Assembly (NCBI GenBank): GCA_016933675.1
Contig: JAFGAM010000076.1
Coordinates: 16,276-80,275, forward strand
Reading direction: 5' to 3'
DNA: 64,000 nt
DNA from: Candidatus Anaeroferrophillacea bacterium
GTDB lineage: Bacteria > Desulfobacterota > Anaeroferrophillalia > Anaeroferrophillales > Anaeroferrophillaceae
The notes under the pieces were generated by a model, which saw only the letters and a program-made list of their open reading frames with translations, was not told the origin of the DNA and ran no database searches. Shown here in pieces: positions 17,359-26,710 of this stretch. The stretch's first letter is position 1. Each line of letters begins with the position of its first letter. The translations under genes were made by a program, and so were the position numbers.

Positions 17359-18264
17359 ATGACCACGAAAAAGAGCAACGGATTGCAGGACGGAACCGAC
17401 GTCAAGCTGCAGGAGGGCACCGCCAGCAAGTTCGTGGATGCCGGCAAGAACAGGAAACGCACCGCCGTCTGGGTCGATAACAAGCAGCTTGAATACGAGC
17501 TGGAGCTGAAGAAGCTCCAGCGCGAGCTGATGAAGCTCCAACTGCACGTGAAAAAGACCGGCGGCCGCATGCTGCTGCTGTTCGAGGGCCGTGACGCCGC
17601 CGGCAAGGGCGGGACCATCAAACGCTTCACCGCCCACCTCAACCCCCGCAGCGCCCGGGTGGTGGCGCTGGGCAAGCCCAACGACACCGAGGTGACGCAG
17701 TGGTATTTCCAGCGCTACGTCGTCCACCTGCCCGCCGCCGGCGAGATGGTCTTCTTCGACCGCAGCTGGTACAATCGGGCGATGGTGGAGCCGGTGATGG
17801 GCTTCTGCACCGACGAGCAGAACAAACGCTTCCTCAAGGACGTACCGCTGTTCGAGGAGATGCTGATAAAGGACGGCATCCGCCTGTTCAAGTTCTACTT
17901 CTCGGTCTCCCGCGAGGTGCAGAAGGAACGCTTCGAGGCCCGCCAGACCGACGTACTCAAACAGTACAAGCTCTCCCCGGTCGACAACCTGGCGCAGGAA
18001 TACTGGGACCAGTACACCATCCGCAAGTTCCAGATGCTCAACGAGTCAAATCGCACCCTGGCACCGTGGACCATCATCCGCTCGGACAACAAGAAGGCGG
18101 CGCGGCTCAACTGCATGAAATACGTTCTCAGCCAGATGGAGTATATTGACCAGCTCCCAGCCGCGGAACTGGCATGGGATGAACAGGTGGTCATCTCCGG
18201 CATCGACGAGCTGCACCACATGGAGGAAAACCTGATGACGGCCGGAGGAGAACTGCCGGGGTGA
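17359..18264 (+). CDS. ppk2: Polyphosphate kinase 2 family protein
   Basis: 301 residues, the normal length for a single-domain PPK2. The enzyme transfers phosphate between polyphosphate and nucleotides (ADP/GDP, or AMP in some classes). Walker A EGRDAAGKGGTIKRF, Walker B-like VFFDRSWYNRA, and the lid-region RQTDVLKQYKLSP are intact. The start has AAGGA 6-10 nt upstream. It converges on phnE with only 13 nt between the stops. Its place among phn genes may reflect use of phosphonate-derived phosphate for storage; that is inference. The nucleotide class cannot be fixed by eye. Confidence 0.93.
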   Translation: MTTKKSNGLQDGTDVKLQEGTASKFVDAGKNRKRTAVWVDNKQLEYELELKKLQRELMKLQLHVKKTGGRMLLLFEGRDAAGKGGTIKRFTAHLNPRSARVVALGKPNDTEVTQWYFQRYVVHLPAAGEMVFFDRSWYNRAMVEPVMGFCTDEQNKRFLKDVPLFEEMLIKDGIRLFKFYFSVSREVQKERFEARQTDVLKQYKLSPVDNLAQEYWDQYTIRKFQMLNESNRTLAPWTIIRSDNKKAARLNCMKYVLSQMEYIDQLPAAELAWDEQVVISGIDELHHMEENLMTAGGELPG

Positions 18265-18277
18265 CCCCCCGCCCCGC

Positions 18278-19072
18278 CTAGATGAACAGCCTGCGGATCC
18301 GCGACGACGTCAGGTCGATGAACGACACGGTGGCAATGATGATCAACAGCATCGCCGCGGTACCGGGATAGGAGAAGTTGCGAATGGCGTCCCACAACAT
18401 CAGGCCGATGCCGCCGGCGCCGACCATGCCCACCACCGTGGCCGAACGGACGTTGGCCTCGAAGCGGTAGAGGGAATAGGAAATCCAGTGGGGCGTCACC
18501 TGGGGGATGACGCCGAAGGCGATCTCCTCGAGAACATTGGCACCGGTGGCGCGGATGCCCTCCACCGGCCGCGGATCGATGGCCTCGACGGTCTCGGAAA
18601 AGAGTTTCGCCAGGGTACCGAGGGTGTGGACGAACAGCGCCAGGACCCCGGCAAAGGGTCCAAGGCCGACGGCGGCAACGAACAGCAGCGCGAAAACCAT
18701 CTCGTTCACCGCCCGGAAGGAGTCCATCAACCGCCGCATGGGCTGGCGGATCCACACCGGGGCGATGTTGCTCGCCGACAGCAGGCCACAGGGCACGGAA
18801 AACAGCACCGCCAGGAAGGTACCCCAGACAGCGATCTGCACCGTCACCGCCATCTCGCGGAGATAGTCACGCCACTCGTGCAGGTCGGGCGGAAAAAAAC
18901 CCGCGGCGAACACCACCATGTTCTTCCGGTTGAGGAAGAGCTCCAGCGGCCGCATCTCGGCTCCCCGCCAGGCCCAGGTGAGAATGGCGAGAAGCACCGC
19001 CCAGCCGCCGATGGCCGTAAGCGTCTGCACCGGGCTGCGCCGTGGCAACGCGATCAGCGTTTCATGTTTCAT
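18278..19072 (-). CDS. phnE: Phosphonate ABC transporter permease PhnE
   Basis: 264 residues from ATG 19072, with GGGAG upstream; an in-frame ATG at 19165 would add 31 residues unlike the family. An inner-membrane protein with about six hydrophobic segments. The cytoplasmic EAA loop is recognisable ([20 protein letters not shown]), followed by the [15 protein letters not shown] motif of PhnE-type permeases. It partners PhnC and PhnD, encoded upstream in the order phnC-phnD-phnE on the minus strand. The 291 nt to phnD contain no recognisable gene. Confidence 0.93.
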   Translation of the reverse strand: MKHETLIALPRRSPVQTLTAIGGWAVLLAILTWAWRGAEMRPLELFLNRKNMVVFAAGFFPPDLHEWRDYLREMAVTVQIAVWGTFLAVLFSVPCGLLSASNIAPVWIRQPMRRLMDSFRAVNEMVFALLFVAAVGLGPFAGVLALFVHTLGTLAKLFSETVEAIDPRPVEGIRATGANVLEEIAFGVIPQVTPHWISYSLYRFEANVRSATVVGMVGAGGIGLMLWDAIRNFSYPGTAAMLLIIIATVSFIDLTSSRIRRLFI

Positions 19073-19363
19073 GGCTGTCTCCCATAGTCCGGATCCCCTC
19101 CCGCAGCCGTTCGCCACCGATTCCGCCGGCGGCCCCGACGCCGATTTCCGCTGCCGTCGGACCATGCCCGGCGTTCAGCCTGTTCCTGCTTTTGTCGGCG
19201 TCGGGGTCGCACCCGGTGTTTATCGGTGTCGGGGTCGGAATCGGCCCCGATTGGTTACCACGACAAATCCTCGCGAACGGTATCGCCTCACGGTCCGGAA
19301 TTCGTCAACAGCGCTATGCCGCAGCGGAGAAACATCGGCAAAACCGACCGGCGGCCGCGGATT

Positions 19364-20389
19364 TCAATACGTGTCCAGGTAGCCGGCAAACTCCCTGATT
19401 TCGGCAATCTTCGCCTCGATCACGGCGATCTTCGCCTGCCGTTCGGCCGCCGACAGGTGCTCGTCGCTCTGGATTTTGGCAATTTCCTTGGCAAACTTGA
19501 TCTCGCGGATGGGAATCAACTGCCGGTTGGAGGAATCCCAGAACGGCGCCAGGCCGCTGGCCGCTCCGGCCAGCACCTGCCGCTGACGCTCGACATCGGC
19601 ACCGAAACGGCCGTAGCTGAGGATGAAGCCCTTGATTGCCGACTTCAGCTCCCGCGGCAGATCCTTGCGCCAGACCAGCGGATCCTTGGGAATCATCGGC
19701 GATTTCCACAGCACTCTGATCTTGTCCGCCATTTCCGGATGTTTTTTCTGGAACTTGGCCAGGCTCTCGGTGTTGTTGGTGGCGAAATCGACCTGCTTCA
19801 TGGCCACCGCCATGACGTTGGCGGCGTGGTTGGCGTTGCGCGCCACCTTGAAGTGCTTCCTGGGGTCGATGTTGTTCTTCGCCCACAGGTAGTAGCTCGG
19901 AATGAGGTACCCGGAGGTGGAGTTGACGTCGCCGTTGCCGAACACCAGCTCCGAACCGCGCTTGATGATGTCGTCGATGGACTCGATGCCGCTGTCCTTG
20001 TGGGTGATGATCAACGACCAGTATCCCGGGTCGCCGTTGGCGTCCACCTGCTGGGCGAAGACTTCACCGTTGGAGCGGTCCACCGCCTCGATGGCCGACT
20101 TGTTACCGAACCAGGCAACATGCACCTTATTGAAGCGCATGGCCTCGATGACGCCGGCGTAGTCCCCGGCAAAAAACGGCTTCACCGGAATCCCCAGCGC
20201 CTTCTCCATGTCCGCAAGGAACGGGGCGAAGCCCTTTTTCAAGGCTTCGGTGGAATCGGTGGAGATGATGCCGAAATTGATCTCCTTCACTTCCGTCTCG
20301 TCCGCCGCGGTCGCGCCGACGACGGTCGCCGCCAGCATCATTACGACCAGCAACAGCGTCGCCATCCACTTGTTCATCATTCGTCTCAT
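19364..20389 (-). CDS. phnD: Phosphonate-binding periplasmic protein PhnD
   Basis: 341 residues from ATG 20389, with a GGGAG-type site upstream; a longer frame to 20434 lacks support. The signal peptide covers ~1-28 (MRRMMNKW, hydrophobic core, cut near VGATAA). The mature protein shows PhnD-family features: INFGIISTDSTEALKKGFAPFL, FFAGDYAGVIEAMRF, HVAWFGN and VNSTSGYLIPSYYLW. The C-terminus is a charged coiled-coil-like helix. It delivers phosphonates to the PhnE/PhnC importer. Confidence 0.95.
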   Translation of the reverse strand: MRRMMNKWMATLLLVVMMLAATVVGATAADETEVKEINFGIISTDSTEALKKGFAPFLADMEKALGIPVKPFFAGDYAGVIEAMRFNKVHVAWFGNKSAIEAVDRSNGEVFAQQVDANGDPGYWSLIITHKDSGIESIDDIIKRGSELVFGNGDVNSTSGYLIPSYYLWAKNNIDPRKHFKVARNANHAANVMAVAMKQVDFATNNTESLAKFQKKHPEMADKIRVLWKSPMIPKDPLVWRKDLPRELKSAIKGFILSYGRFGADVERQRQVLAGAASGLAPFWDSSNRQLIPIREIKFAKEIAKIQSDEHLSAAERQAKIAVIEAKIAEIREFAGYLDTY

Positions 20390-20446
20390 ACCCTGGTTCT
20401 CCCTCTCTCCGTTTTTGGTCCTGTCGTTGCACATCGGTTAGCCAAA

Positions 20447-20462
20447 CCGCGCCCGGGCGCGG
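20447..20462. other. 16-bp perfect palindrome between phnC and phnD
   Basis: CCGCGCCCGGGCGCGG lies 58 nt upstream of phnD in the phnC-phnD gap. In the transcript it would form a strong hairpin, which could protect the downstream phnD message and raise binding-protein output. The function is inferred. Confidence 0.5.
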
Positions 20463-20640
20463 GAACTGCCGTTCAACCGGCCGGCTGCCGGGATGGTGTT
20501 GCAATCGGCCCGCTATCATCCCTCCGCCGGCAGGACACTTTCACCGCCGGGTTCCGGTACCCATGCCGGCCGCGGTATTCACCCCGCCGAAATGGGCCGG
20601 ATTCACCCATGCAAGGCCCTTTCGGCACCCGTTTCGTACC

Positions 20641-21483
20641 TCAGCACGCCGCCGGCACGGTCGTCTGCCGGCCGGGAACATAGAGGCCCTCCACGGTCGC
20701 CGCGGAGGCATGTTCGATCCCGGCTTCGTCGAAGGAATCGCCATAGATGTCCTTCAGGAGTTCGGCGCTCAGCCCCTCGCCGGCACCGTCATAGACGATG
20801 CGCCCTTCCCGCAGCGCCACCACCCGCGGGCAGTAGCGCAGGGCGTAGTCCACCTGGTGCAGGGTCACCAGCACGGTGACGCCGTCCTCGCGATTGACGG
20901 CGGCAAGCATGTTCATCACCCGGCGCGAGGAATCGGGATCGAGGGAAGCGATGGGCTCGTCGGCGAGAACGATCTTCGCCTGCTGGACGATGGCGCGGGC
21001 GATGGCACCGCGCTGCTGCTGACCGCCGGAAAGGGTGGAAGCCCGCTGGCCGGCGAACTCCGCCATTTTCACCCGCCGCAGCGCCTCCATCGCCCGCCGC
21101 TTCTCGGCCACGGTGAACCAGCGCAACAGGCTGCGGCGGGTAGGGGTCCGCGCCAGGGTACCGGCGAGCACGTTGGTCAGCAGGGAAAGGCGGTCCACCA
21201 GGTTGAACTGCTGGAAGATGAAGCCGATCTCGGCCCGCAATTTACGCGCGCCCCCCGCCGGGCGCCCGTCACGCAGCATGCTGCGACCGAACACGTCGAT
21301 GTCGCCGCCGTCGCTGCCGGCGCCCATAAGCCCGGAGATATGCCGCAGGAGGGTCGATTTTCCGGATCCGGAGGGACCGATCAGGGCCACCATCTCTCCC
21401 GGGGCAACCCGTAGCGACACCCGGTCGAGGGCGACGGTGGAACCGAAACGCTTACTCAGGGTGTTGATTTCCAGTGCGGCCAT
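20641..21483 (-). CDS. phnC: Phosphonate ABC transporter ATP-binding protein PhnC
   Basis: 280 residues. Walker [11 protein letters not shown]-loop [15 protein letters not shown], signature [14 protein letters not shown], Walker [14 protein letters not shown] and switch His VTLHQVDYA are present. The FNLV-RL--L-NVL-G block after the Q-loop marks PhnC among ABC ATPases. The C-terminus extends about 25 residues past the usual end. It is the first gene of the phnCDE unit, divergent from the acetyltransferase-like gene across a 362-nt region. Confidence 0.95.
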   Translation of the reverse strand: MAALEINTLSKRFGSTVALDRVSLRVAPGEMVALIGPSGSGKSTLLRHISGLMGAGSDGGDIDVFGRSMLRDGRPAGGARKLRAEIGFIFQQFNLVDRLSLLTNVLAGTLARTPTRRSLLRWFTVAEKRRAMEALRRVKMAEFAGQRASTLSGGQQQRGAIARAIVQQAKIVLADEPIASLDPDSSRRVMNMLAAVNREDGVTVLVTLHQVDYALRYCPRVVALREGRIVYDGAGEGLSAELLKDIYGDSFDEAGIEHASAATVEGLYVPGRQTTVPAAC

Positions 21484-21845
21484 TGTTCCCTCCGGCAGAA
21501 TGGCGCCATTGCCATCCGGTATGCGAGGTGTCGCGACGCATGAAACGGCTGCCGCCGCAACCGGGCGACCGGCTTTCCGGTACCCCCGGAGCGGCGGCCC
21601 CGCGTCGATGCGGGGTGAAGACTAGGCGGGAAATCTTGCGGTTCAATTAGGATAATTTTAAGATTACATGAAGTAACGCAGGAAATGGAAAAACAACGTA
21701 AGCTGTGCTTATGACAGGCAAAATGACGGTTGCAAACCGCCGTGACGGGAGGGTCATAAGTGCATCGATAATACAATTCTTACACAGCGGCGGTAATGCG
21801 CAAAGGCAGGTAACAACACGCACCGGTTACGGGAGGACGGCACAG
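21484..21845. other. Divergent phnC / acetyltransferase regulatory region
   Basis: A 362-nt control region with an AT-rich centre around 21640-21700. It carries an extended dyad with outer arms CTTATGAC (21708-21715) and GTCATAAG (21753-21760). No gene is visible. Confidence 0.55.
21742..21757. promoter_or_regulatory. Candidate operator GTGAC-N5-GGTCAT in phnC divergent region
   Basis: It matches the site upstream of phnG (8557-8572) in pattern and spacing (TGAC-N6-GTCA dyad). It overlaps the right half of the larger dyad 21708-21760. It lies ~260 nt from phnC and ~90 nt from the acetyltransferase start. Confidence 0.4.
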
Positions 21846-22478
21846 ATGAGCAACAACATTCTCGGCCCGCACCCCCGGGTCGACGACAGCGCCGAAATCA
21901 CCGCCTCGCAACTGGGGCGCTGGACGGAGGTTCACGCCCGCTGCAAGCTGGTCGAGAGCCGGCTGGGGGACTACAGCTACATCATGGAGGACGGCGACGT
22001 CATCTACACCGTGATCGGCAAATTCTGCTCCATTGCCGCCGGCTGCCGCATCAACCCCGGCAACCATCCGCTGGAGCGGGTGGCCCTGCACCACTTCACC
22101 TACCGCAGCGAGATGTTCGGTATGGGACCGGACGAGGACGGCTTTTTCCAGTGGCGCCGGGACCACGCCGTCACCATCGGCAACGATGTCTGGCTCGGCC
22201 ACGGGGTGACGGTACTGCCGGGGGTTACCATCGGCGACGGTGCCGCGGTGGGCGCCGGCGCGGTAGTCACCGCCGATGTCGAACCCTATACCATCGTCGC
22301 CGGGGTACCGGCACGATTGCTCCGGCGCCGGTTTCCCGAGGATGTGGCCACCGGGTTGCGGGAGCTGGCCTGGTGGAACTGGTCCCACGATGCCCTGGCC
22401 GACGCCCTGCCCGACATGCGCCGGCTCTCCGCCCGCGAGTTTCTCGCCCGCTACCGCCCGCCGGTCACGGCCGGCTAA
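21846..22478 (+). CDS. Phosphonate-locus hexapeptide-repeat transferase (phn_thr family)
   Basis: 210 residues from ATG 21846, with GGGAGG about 10 nt upstream. It belongs to the left-handed beta-helix acyltransferase superfamily: repeated I-G-x-x-x-x-x turns such as [21 protein letters not shown] and [25 protein letters not shown]. The HHFTYRS and AWWNW segments are typical of the phosphonate-metabolism hexapeptide family (TIGR03308) found beside C-P lyase genes. The substrate is unknown; aminoalkylphosphonate acetylation, as by PhnO, is a possibility. phnN follows 30 nt downstream. Confidence 0.85.
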   Translation: MSNNILGPHPRVDDSAEITASQLGRWTEVHARCKLVESRLGDYSYIMEDGDVIYTVIGKFCSIAAGCRINPGNHPLERVALHHFTYRSEMFGMGPDEDGFFQWRRDHAVTIGNDVWLGHGVTVLPGVTIGDGAAVGAGAVVTADVEPYTIVAGVPARLLRRRFPEDVATGLRELAWWNWSHDALADALPDMRRLSAREFLARYRPPVTAG

Positions 22479-22508
22479 ACCGTACCCGCTCCGGATTCGA
22501 GGCCCGCG

Positions 22509-23132
22509 ATGAATACAACTGAACCCGGCACCCTTTTCCTCGTCGTCGGCGCCAGCGGCAGCGGCAAGGACAGCGTCATCACCGCCGCCCGCGCGCGTCT
22601 GGGGGCGTATCCCCGCGGCACGCATTTCGTCTTCCCCCGGCGCTCGATCACCCGTCCCGGTAACGCCCCGGGCGAGGACCACATCCCGCTGACGCCGGAG
22701 GAATTTCGCCGGGCACGGGAGGCGGGGCGCTTCTGCCTTGCCTGGGAGGCCCACGGACTGTCCTACGGCATCGGCAGGGAGATCACCGCCGACCTGGATG
22801 CCGGTCGCTCGGTGGTGGTCAACGTATCGCGCACCATCATTCCGGAAGCCGAGGAGCTTTTTCCCCGGGTCGTGGTCCTGCTGATCGAGACCGATCCGGC
22901 GGCGATCAGAGAACGCCTCAGGCAGCGGGGCCGGGAAACGACAGCGGAAATCGAACGACGGGTTCAACGGGCAACGGCGATGGTGGTCAGTGCCCGGATC
23001 CTGGTGCGCATCGACAACCGCGGCCCGCTGGAGGAAGCGGCGGCGGCATGCACCCGGGCGCTGCTCCGGAACCGGCGGCCGGCGGCCACAACCACCGGCC
23101 GCAGAACGGCCGTCGCCGCCGCAACGGAGTGA
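22509..23132 (+). CDS. phnN: Ribose 1,5-bisphosphate phosphokinase PhnN
   Basis: 207 residues. A guanylate-kinase-like P-loop enzyme that phosphorylates ribose 1,5-bisphosphate to PRPP, the last step of C-P lyase catabolism. The P-loop is VVGASGSGKDS. The R-SITRPGNAPGEDH segment and CLAWEAHGLSYGI block are diagnostic for PhnN. The final ~20 residues are an Arg/Thr/Ala-rich tail beyond the domain. It is the last gene of the rightward unit. Confidence 0.94.
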   Translation: MNTTEPGTLFLVVGASGSGKDSVITAARARLGAYPRGTHFVFPRRSITRPGNAPGEDHIPLTPEEFRRAREAGRFCLAWEAHGLSYGIGREITADLDAGRSVVVNVSRTIIPEAEELFPRVVVLLIETDPAAIRERLRQRGRETTAEIERRVQRATAMVVSARILVRIDNRGPLEEAAAACTRALLRNRRPAATTTGRRTAVAAATE

Positions 23133-23152
23133 ACATCCCGCCGCATTCGAAC

Positions 23153-23180
23153 TTGACATCAGGCACTTGCAACGCATAAT
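23153..23180 (+). promoter_or_regulatory. Sigma-70 promoter with long leader before isochorismatase-like gene
   Basis: TTGACA, 16 nt, CATAAT. The predicted transcript has a GC-rich leader of about 260 nt before the ATG at 23448. That leader contains a TGAG-N6-CTCA dyad at 23182-23195 and a T7 run near 23352, but no riboswitch class I can name. Confidence 0.6.
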
Positions 23181-23447
23181 GTGAGCCTGATCTCAGTAGT
23201 CCCCGGCATCATCCAGCCGGCGCCCGCTGCCCCGGTTGCCGGGAAGCATCGCGCCGCTCTGCTCCAGCCCGAAAGACCGCCGCCACCGGAAGACCGGTGA
23301 CCGGCCCGCGGCAACCCCCTTCCTGCCGCCGCGACCCGCAACCCGGCGATTTTTTTGTGAACATTGCCGCGGCGGAGCGGCCCGGGCCGGCGGAGAACTG
23401 AAAAAGCCCAGGCCGGCGGAAAAATAACGAAAAGGCGTACACTACTT

Positions 23448-24014
23448 ATGGACAAAACGGCACTGATCATCATCGACATGGTCGAAGACTATTTCCGCGA
23501 CGAAAACAACTACCCCATCACCCCCCTGGCGCGGGCGATCATCCCGGCCATCAACCGCACCATCGGCACCTTCCGGAAAAAAAAGTTGCCGGTGATCTTC
23601 TCCACCGACGCCTTCCGCGAGGACGATTTCATCTTCAGGAGCCGCATGCACCCCCACGCCATCGCCGGCACCCCGGGCGCCGCGGTGGTCGCCGACCTCG
23701 ACCGCCGGCCTGAAGACCTCTGGCTGCCCAAGCCCCGCTTCTCCGCCTTCTTCGGCACCGGCCTGGAAAAGACCCTCCGGGAGCAGGGGGTGACCCGGTG
23801 CGCCGTGGCCGGCATCGCCACCAACTTCTGCGTCCTGACCACGGTGATGGACGCGCTGTGCCACGACTTCAAGGCGGTGATCATCGCCGACTGCTGCGCC
23901 GCGTTCTCCGCCGATATCCACGAAAAAACCCTCGACATCTACCGCAGGAACCCGCTGTATCCGCTGTTTTGCATCATGACCGCGGCCGAGCTGGCGGCGG
24001 AACTGGAGGACTGA
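23448..24014 (+). CDS. Isochorismatase-family cysteine hydrolase
   Basis: 188 residues from ATG 23448. The catalytic triad expected for the isochorismatase/nicotinamidase fold is visible: Asp in LIIIDMVEDYF (~9), Lys in LWLPKPRFSAF (~95), and Cys in GIATNFCVLTTV (~124). The cis-peptide-type VAGIATNFCV motif is typical. The substrate is unknown; nicotinamide and other carbamoyl or amide compounds are possible. It stands alone between phnN and the convergent tex gene. Confidence 0.9.
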   Translation: MDKTALIIIDMVEDYFRDENNYPITPLARAIIPAINRTIGTFRKKKLPVIFSTDAFREDDFIFRSRMHPHAIAGTPGAAVVADLDRRPEDLWLPKPRFSAFFGTGLEKTLREQGVTRCAVAGIATNFCVLTTVMDALCHDFKAVIIADCCAAFSADIHEKTLDIYRRNPLYPLFCIMTAAELAAELED

Positions 24015-24083
24015 CGGCGGAACTGCGGAGCTGGAAAGCTGCCATCTTTTTTGCTTCGCCGCGCATTCCCGCAGCCGCTCTCA

Positions 24084-26261
24084 TCAAGCTGCCGCGTGCT
24101 TCCGCTCCCCGCCGTCGCGCTCCCGCATGCTGAGGGCAATGCGTTTACGGCCGCGGTCCACCTCCAGCACCGTCACCTCCACCTGCTGCCCCGCCCGCAC
24201 CACCTCGGCGGGATCCCGCACGAAGCGGTCCGCCAGCCGGCTGATATGCACCAGGCCGTCCTGATGGACGCCGACGTCAACGAAGGCACCAAAGCGGGTA
24301 ACGTTGGTGACGATGCCCGGCAGTCGCATCCCCGGAGACAGGTCGTCGAGTTCATGGACATCGGCAAAACGGAAGGCGGAGAAACCCGGTCGCGGGTCGC
24401 GGCCCGGCTTCTCCAGCTCGGCGAGGATGTCCCGCAACGTGGGCAGCCCCACGTCGCCGCCGACGTAGCGCTGCGGCTCCAGAGCGCGGCGGCGCTCGGG
24501 ATCGGCGAGCAGCTCGGCTGTGCCGCCGCCGGCGTCTTGAGCCATACGTTCCACCAGCGCGTAGCGTTCCGGGTGGATGGCACTGCCATCCAGGGGATTC
24601 TTTCCGCCGCGGATACGCAGGAAACCGGCACCCTGCTCGAAGGCCCGGGGACCGAGCCGCGGCACCAGGAGAAAGTCGCGGCGGTCGGTGAAGGGGCCGT
24701 GGGCGCGCCGATATTCCACCAGCGCCGCCGCCAGAGCCGGCCCGAGACCGGCGACCCGGGCGAGCAGCTCGGCACTGGCGGTATTCACGTCCACTCCTAC
24801 CCGATTAACGCAGGAGACCACCACGTCATCCAGCGCCCGGGACAGAAGCTTCTGGTCGACGTCGTGCTGGTACTGGCCGACACCGATGGCCTGGGGATCG
24901 ATCTTCACCAGTTCGGCCAGCGGATCCATGAGACGGCGGCCGATGGAGATGGCGCCGCGGATGGTGAGATCGAGAGCGGGAAATTCCTGTCGGGCGGTCT
25001 CCGAAGCCGAATAGACCGACGCCCCGGCCTCGTTGACGAGGACGATGTCGACCTCCGCCGGCAGCCCCAGACCGCGGACAAAGGCCTCGGTTTCGCGGCC
25101 GGCGGTACCGTTGCCCACCGCCAGAGCCCGGATGCGGTACCGTTCCACCAGCTCACGGATCACCGTGGCGGCCTCGGCCGCCCGTTCGGCCCCGGCCAGG
25201 GGGAAGATGGTCTGCCAGTGCCGCGGCGTTCCCTGCTCGTCGAGGCAGACCAGCTTGGCACCGGTGCGGAACCCCGGATCGAGGGCCAGCACCGGACAAA
25301 AACCCAGCGGCGGCGCCAGCAGCAGTTCGCGCAGGTTTTCGGCGAACACCCGAACGGCGTCGGCCTCGGCGCGCTCGCGCAGGGTGTTCCAGGTCTCGGT
25401 TTCCATCGCCGGCGCCAGTAGCCGGGCGTAGCCGTCGGCCATCGCGGCGCGCACCATTTCGCCAGCGGCCCCGCCGGGGATACCGCCGTGGCGGTCATAG
25501 ACCCCTTCGAGCTGTGTCAGGGCAATTGCAGGGTCGGGCCGGAGCGAAAGCGAAAGCACCTTTTCGCGTTCACCACGCCGTAGCGCCAGCACCCGGTGCG
25601 ACGCGATGGTCCGCGCCGGTTCCTCCCAGGCGAAATAATCCCGATAGGTATCGCCGTCGGTCTCCCGGCCGCGGCGCACCGCCGCACGGATAATACCCCG
25701 CTCCATGAACAGGCGGCGCATCGCTTCACGGCATTCCCGCTGCTCGCTCAACCCTTCGGCGATGATGTCCCGGGCACCGGCCAGCGCGGCTTCGGCGTCC
25801 TCTACGCCGCCTTCGGCGGCGATGAATTGCGCCGCCCGGCGGTCGACATCGTCGCCGCCGGCCAGCAGATAGTCCGCCAGCGGCTCCAGACCGCGTTCGC
25901 GGGCCGCGGCGGCCCGGGTGCGCCGCCTAGGCCGCCAGGGGAGGTAGACATCTTCAAGCTCGGCCAGGGTTGCGGCCGCGGCAAGGGCTGTTTCCAGCTC
26001 CGGGGTCAGGAGTTCGCGTTCGGCCAGGGATTTACCGATCGCGGCCCGCCGCTGGTCCAGCTCCCGCATGGCGGCCAGCGCGTCGCGCACCGCGGCAATG
26101 GCGACCTCGTCAAGACCACCGCTGGACTCCTTGCGGTAGCGGGCAACAAAGGGCACCGTCGCCCCCTCGTCCAGCAGCCGCGACACGGCGGCCACCCCGG
26201 CGGCGGGCAGGTCGATAAGGCGGGCGATGCGGGCGTGGATATCATTGGGTGCGAAAATCAT
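24084..26261 (-). CDS. tex: Tex family RNA-binding transcription accessory protein
   Basis: 725 residues. The order is an N-terminal helical Tex domain (VPFVARYRKE-SSGGLDE), a YqgF/RuvX-like RNase H-fold domain (LALDPGFRTGAKLVCLDEQG, ~320), a helix-hairpin-helix pair (VNTASAELLARVAGLGPALA, ~500) and a C-terminal S1 domain (~620-705, GIVTNVTRFGAFVDVGVHQDGL). Tex acts in the cytoplasm on transcription complexes or RNA. It is slightly shorter than the ~770 usual. The start ATG has AAAGG upstream. It converges with the hydrolase gene. Confidence 0.95.
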   Translation of the reverse strand: MIFAPNDIHARIARLIDLPAAGVAAVSRLLDEGATVPFVARYRKESSGGLDEVAIAAVRDALAAMRELDQRRAAIGKSLAERELLTPELETALAAAATLAELEDVYLPWRPRRRTRAAAARERGLEPLADYLLAGGDDVDRRAAQFIAAEGGVEDAEAALAGARDIIAEGLSEQRECREAMRRLFMERGIIRAAVRRGRETDGDTYRDYFAWEEPARTIASHRVLALRRGEREKVLSLSLRPDPAIALTQLEGVYDRHGGIPGGAAGEMVRAAMADGYARLLAPAMETETWNTLRERAEADAVRVFAENLRELLLAPPLGFCPVLALDPGFRTGAKLVCLDEQGTPRHWQTIFPLAGAERAAEAATVIRELVERYRIRALAVGNGTAGRETEAFVRGLGLPAEVDIVLVNEAGASVYSASETARQEFPALDLTIRGAISIGRRLMDPLAELVKIDPQAIGVGQYQHDVDQKLLSRALDDVVVSCVNRVGVDVNTASAELLARVAGLGPALAAALVEYRRAHGPFTDRRDFLLVPRLGPRAFEQGAGFLRIRGGKNPLDGSAIHPERYALVERMAQDAGGGTAELLADPERRRALEPQRYVGGDVGLPTLRDILAELEKPGRDPRPGFSAFRFADVHELDDLSPGMRLPGIVTNVTRFGAFVDVGVHQDGLVHISRLADRFVRDPAEVVRAGQQVEVTVLEVDRGRKRIALSMRERDGGERKHAAA

Positions 26262-26534
26262 GACAGCCTTTCTTCGTTATTCATCGCCGCCATTTTGCTG
26301 CGACGGCGACCGGCGGAGCTTTCTGGCAATAACCGCCGTAACCTGGCATAATGGCGGCAGTTCACGCTCCGGCATCTCCCACTGGACACATCGCCAACAA
26401 AACTGTTCATCCCCCCACCATCGCGGTGGAGATGATCATGCCGGGGCTGATGACGTGGGTGCGGAATTTCCCGCCGCCGAACGGATCATATACCCGAAGC
26501 AGGGGTAACGTGTGAGGTTAAGGCACGAAGGTGG
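26262..26534. other. Intergenic region between tex and the tRNA-Lys terminator
   Basis: No gene supported; moderately AT-rich, with no clear promoter for tex beyond its ribosome site. Confidence 0.4.
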
Positions 26535-26575
26535 AAAAACGGGCACCTGCAAATGTCTCGCAGGTGCCCGTTTTT
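26535..26575 (-). terminator. Intrinsic terminator of tRNA-Lys
   Basis: Perfect 16-nt arms (AAAAACGGGCACCTGC and complement) with a 9-nt loop. On the minus strand the stem ends in a T-run immediately downstream of the tRNA. It could work in both directions. Confidence 0.85.
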
Positions 26576-26578
26576 ATG

Positions 26579-26654
26579 TGGTGAGCCGTGCAGGAGTCGA
26601 ACCTGCGACCACCTGATTAAAAGTCAGATGCTCTACCAACTGAGCTAACGGCCC
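26579..26654 (-). tRNA. tRNA-Lys(UUU)
   Basis: A complete cloverleaf on the minus strand. The acceptor GGGCCGU pairs with ACGGCUC (one G-U), the D-arm contains AGCUCAGUUGGUAGAGC, the anticodon loop is CUUUUAA (anticodon UUU), and the T-loop is GGUUCGACUCC. A73 and an encoded CCA end are present. Confidence 0.97.
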
Positions 26655-26675
26655 GGATTGCGTGAAGCAGGGGGG

Positions 26676-26704
26676 AAACTAGCCCATTATCCGCCGCTTG
26701 TCAA
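26676..26704 (-). promoter_or_regulatory. Promoter of tRNA-Lys
   Basis: On the minus strand TTGACA, 17 nt, TAGTTT. The -10 ends 22 nt before the tRNA 5' end, giving the tRNA its own transcript separate from purA. Confidence 0.65.
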
Positions 26705-26710
26705 GCCCGG

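Noticed and set aside
21705..21735. Pho box (two CTGTCAT-like half sites) upstream of phnC
   Set aside because: The half sites on the minus strand are 12 bp apart rather than the 11 of the standard PhoB repeat, and one is degenerate; kept only as part of the larger dyad.
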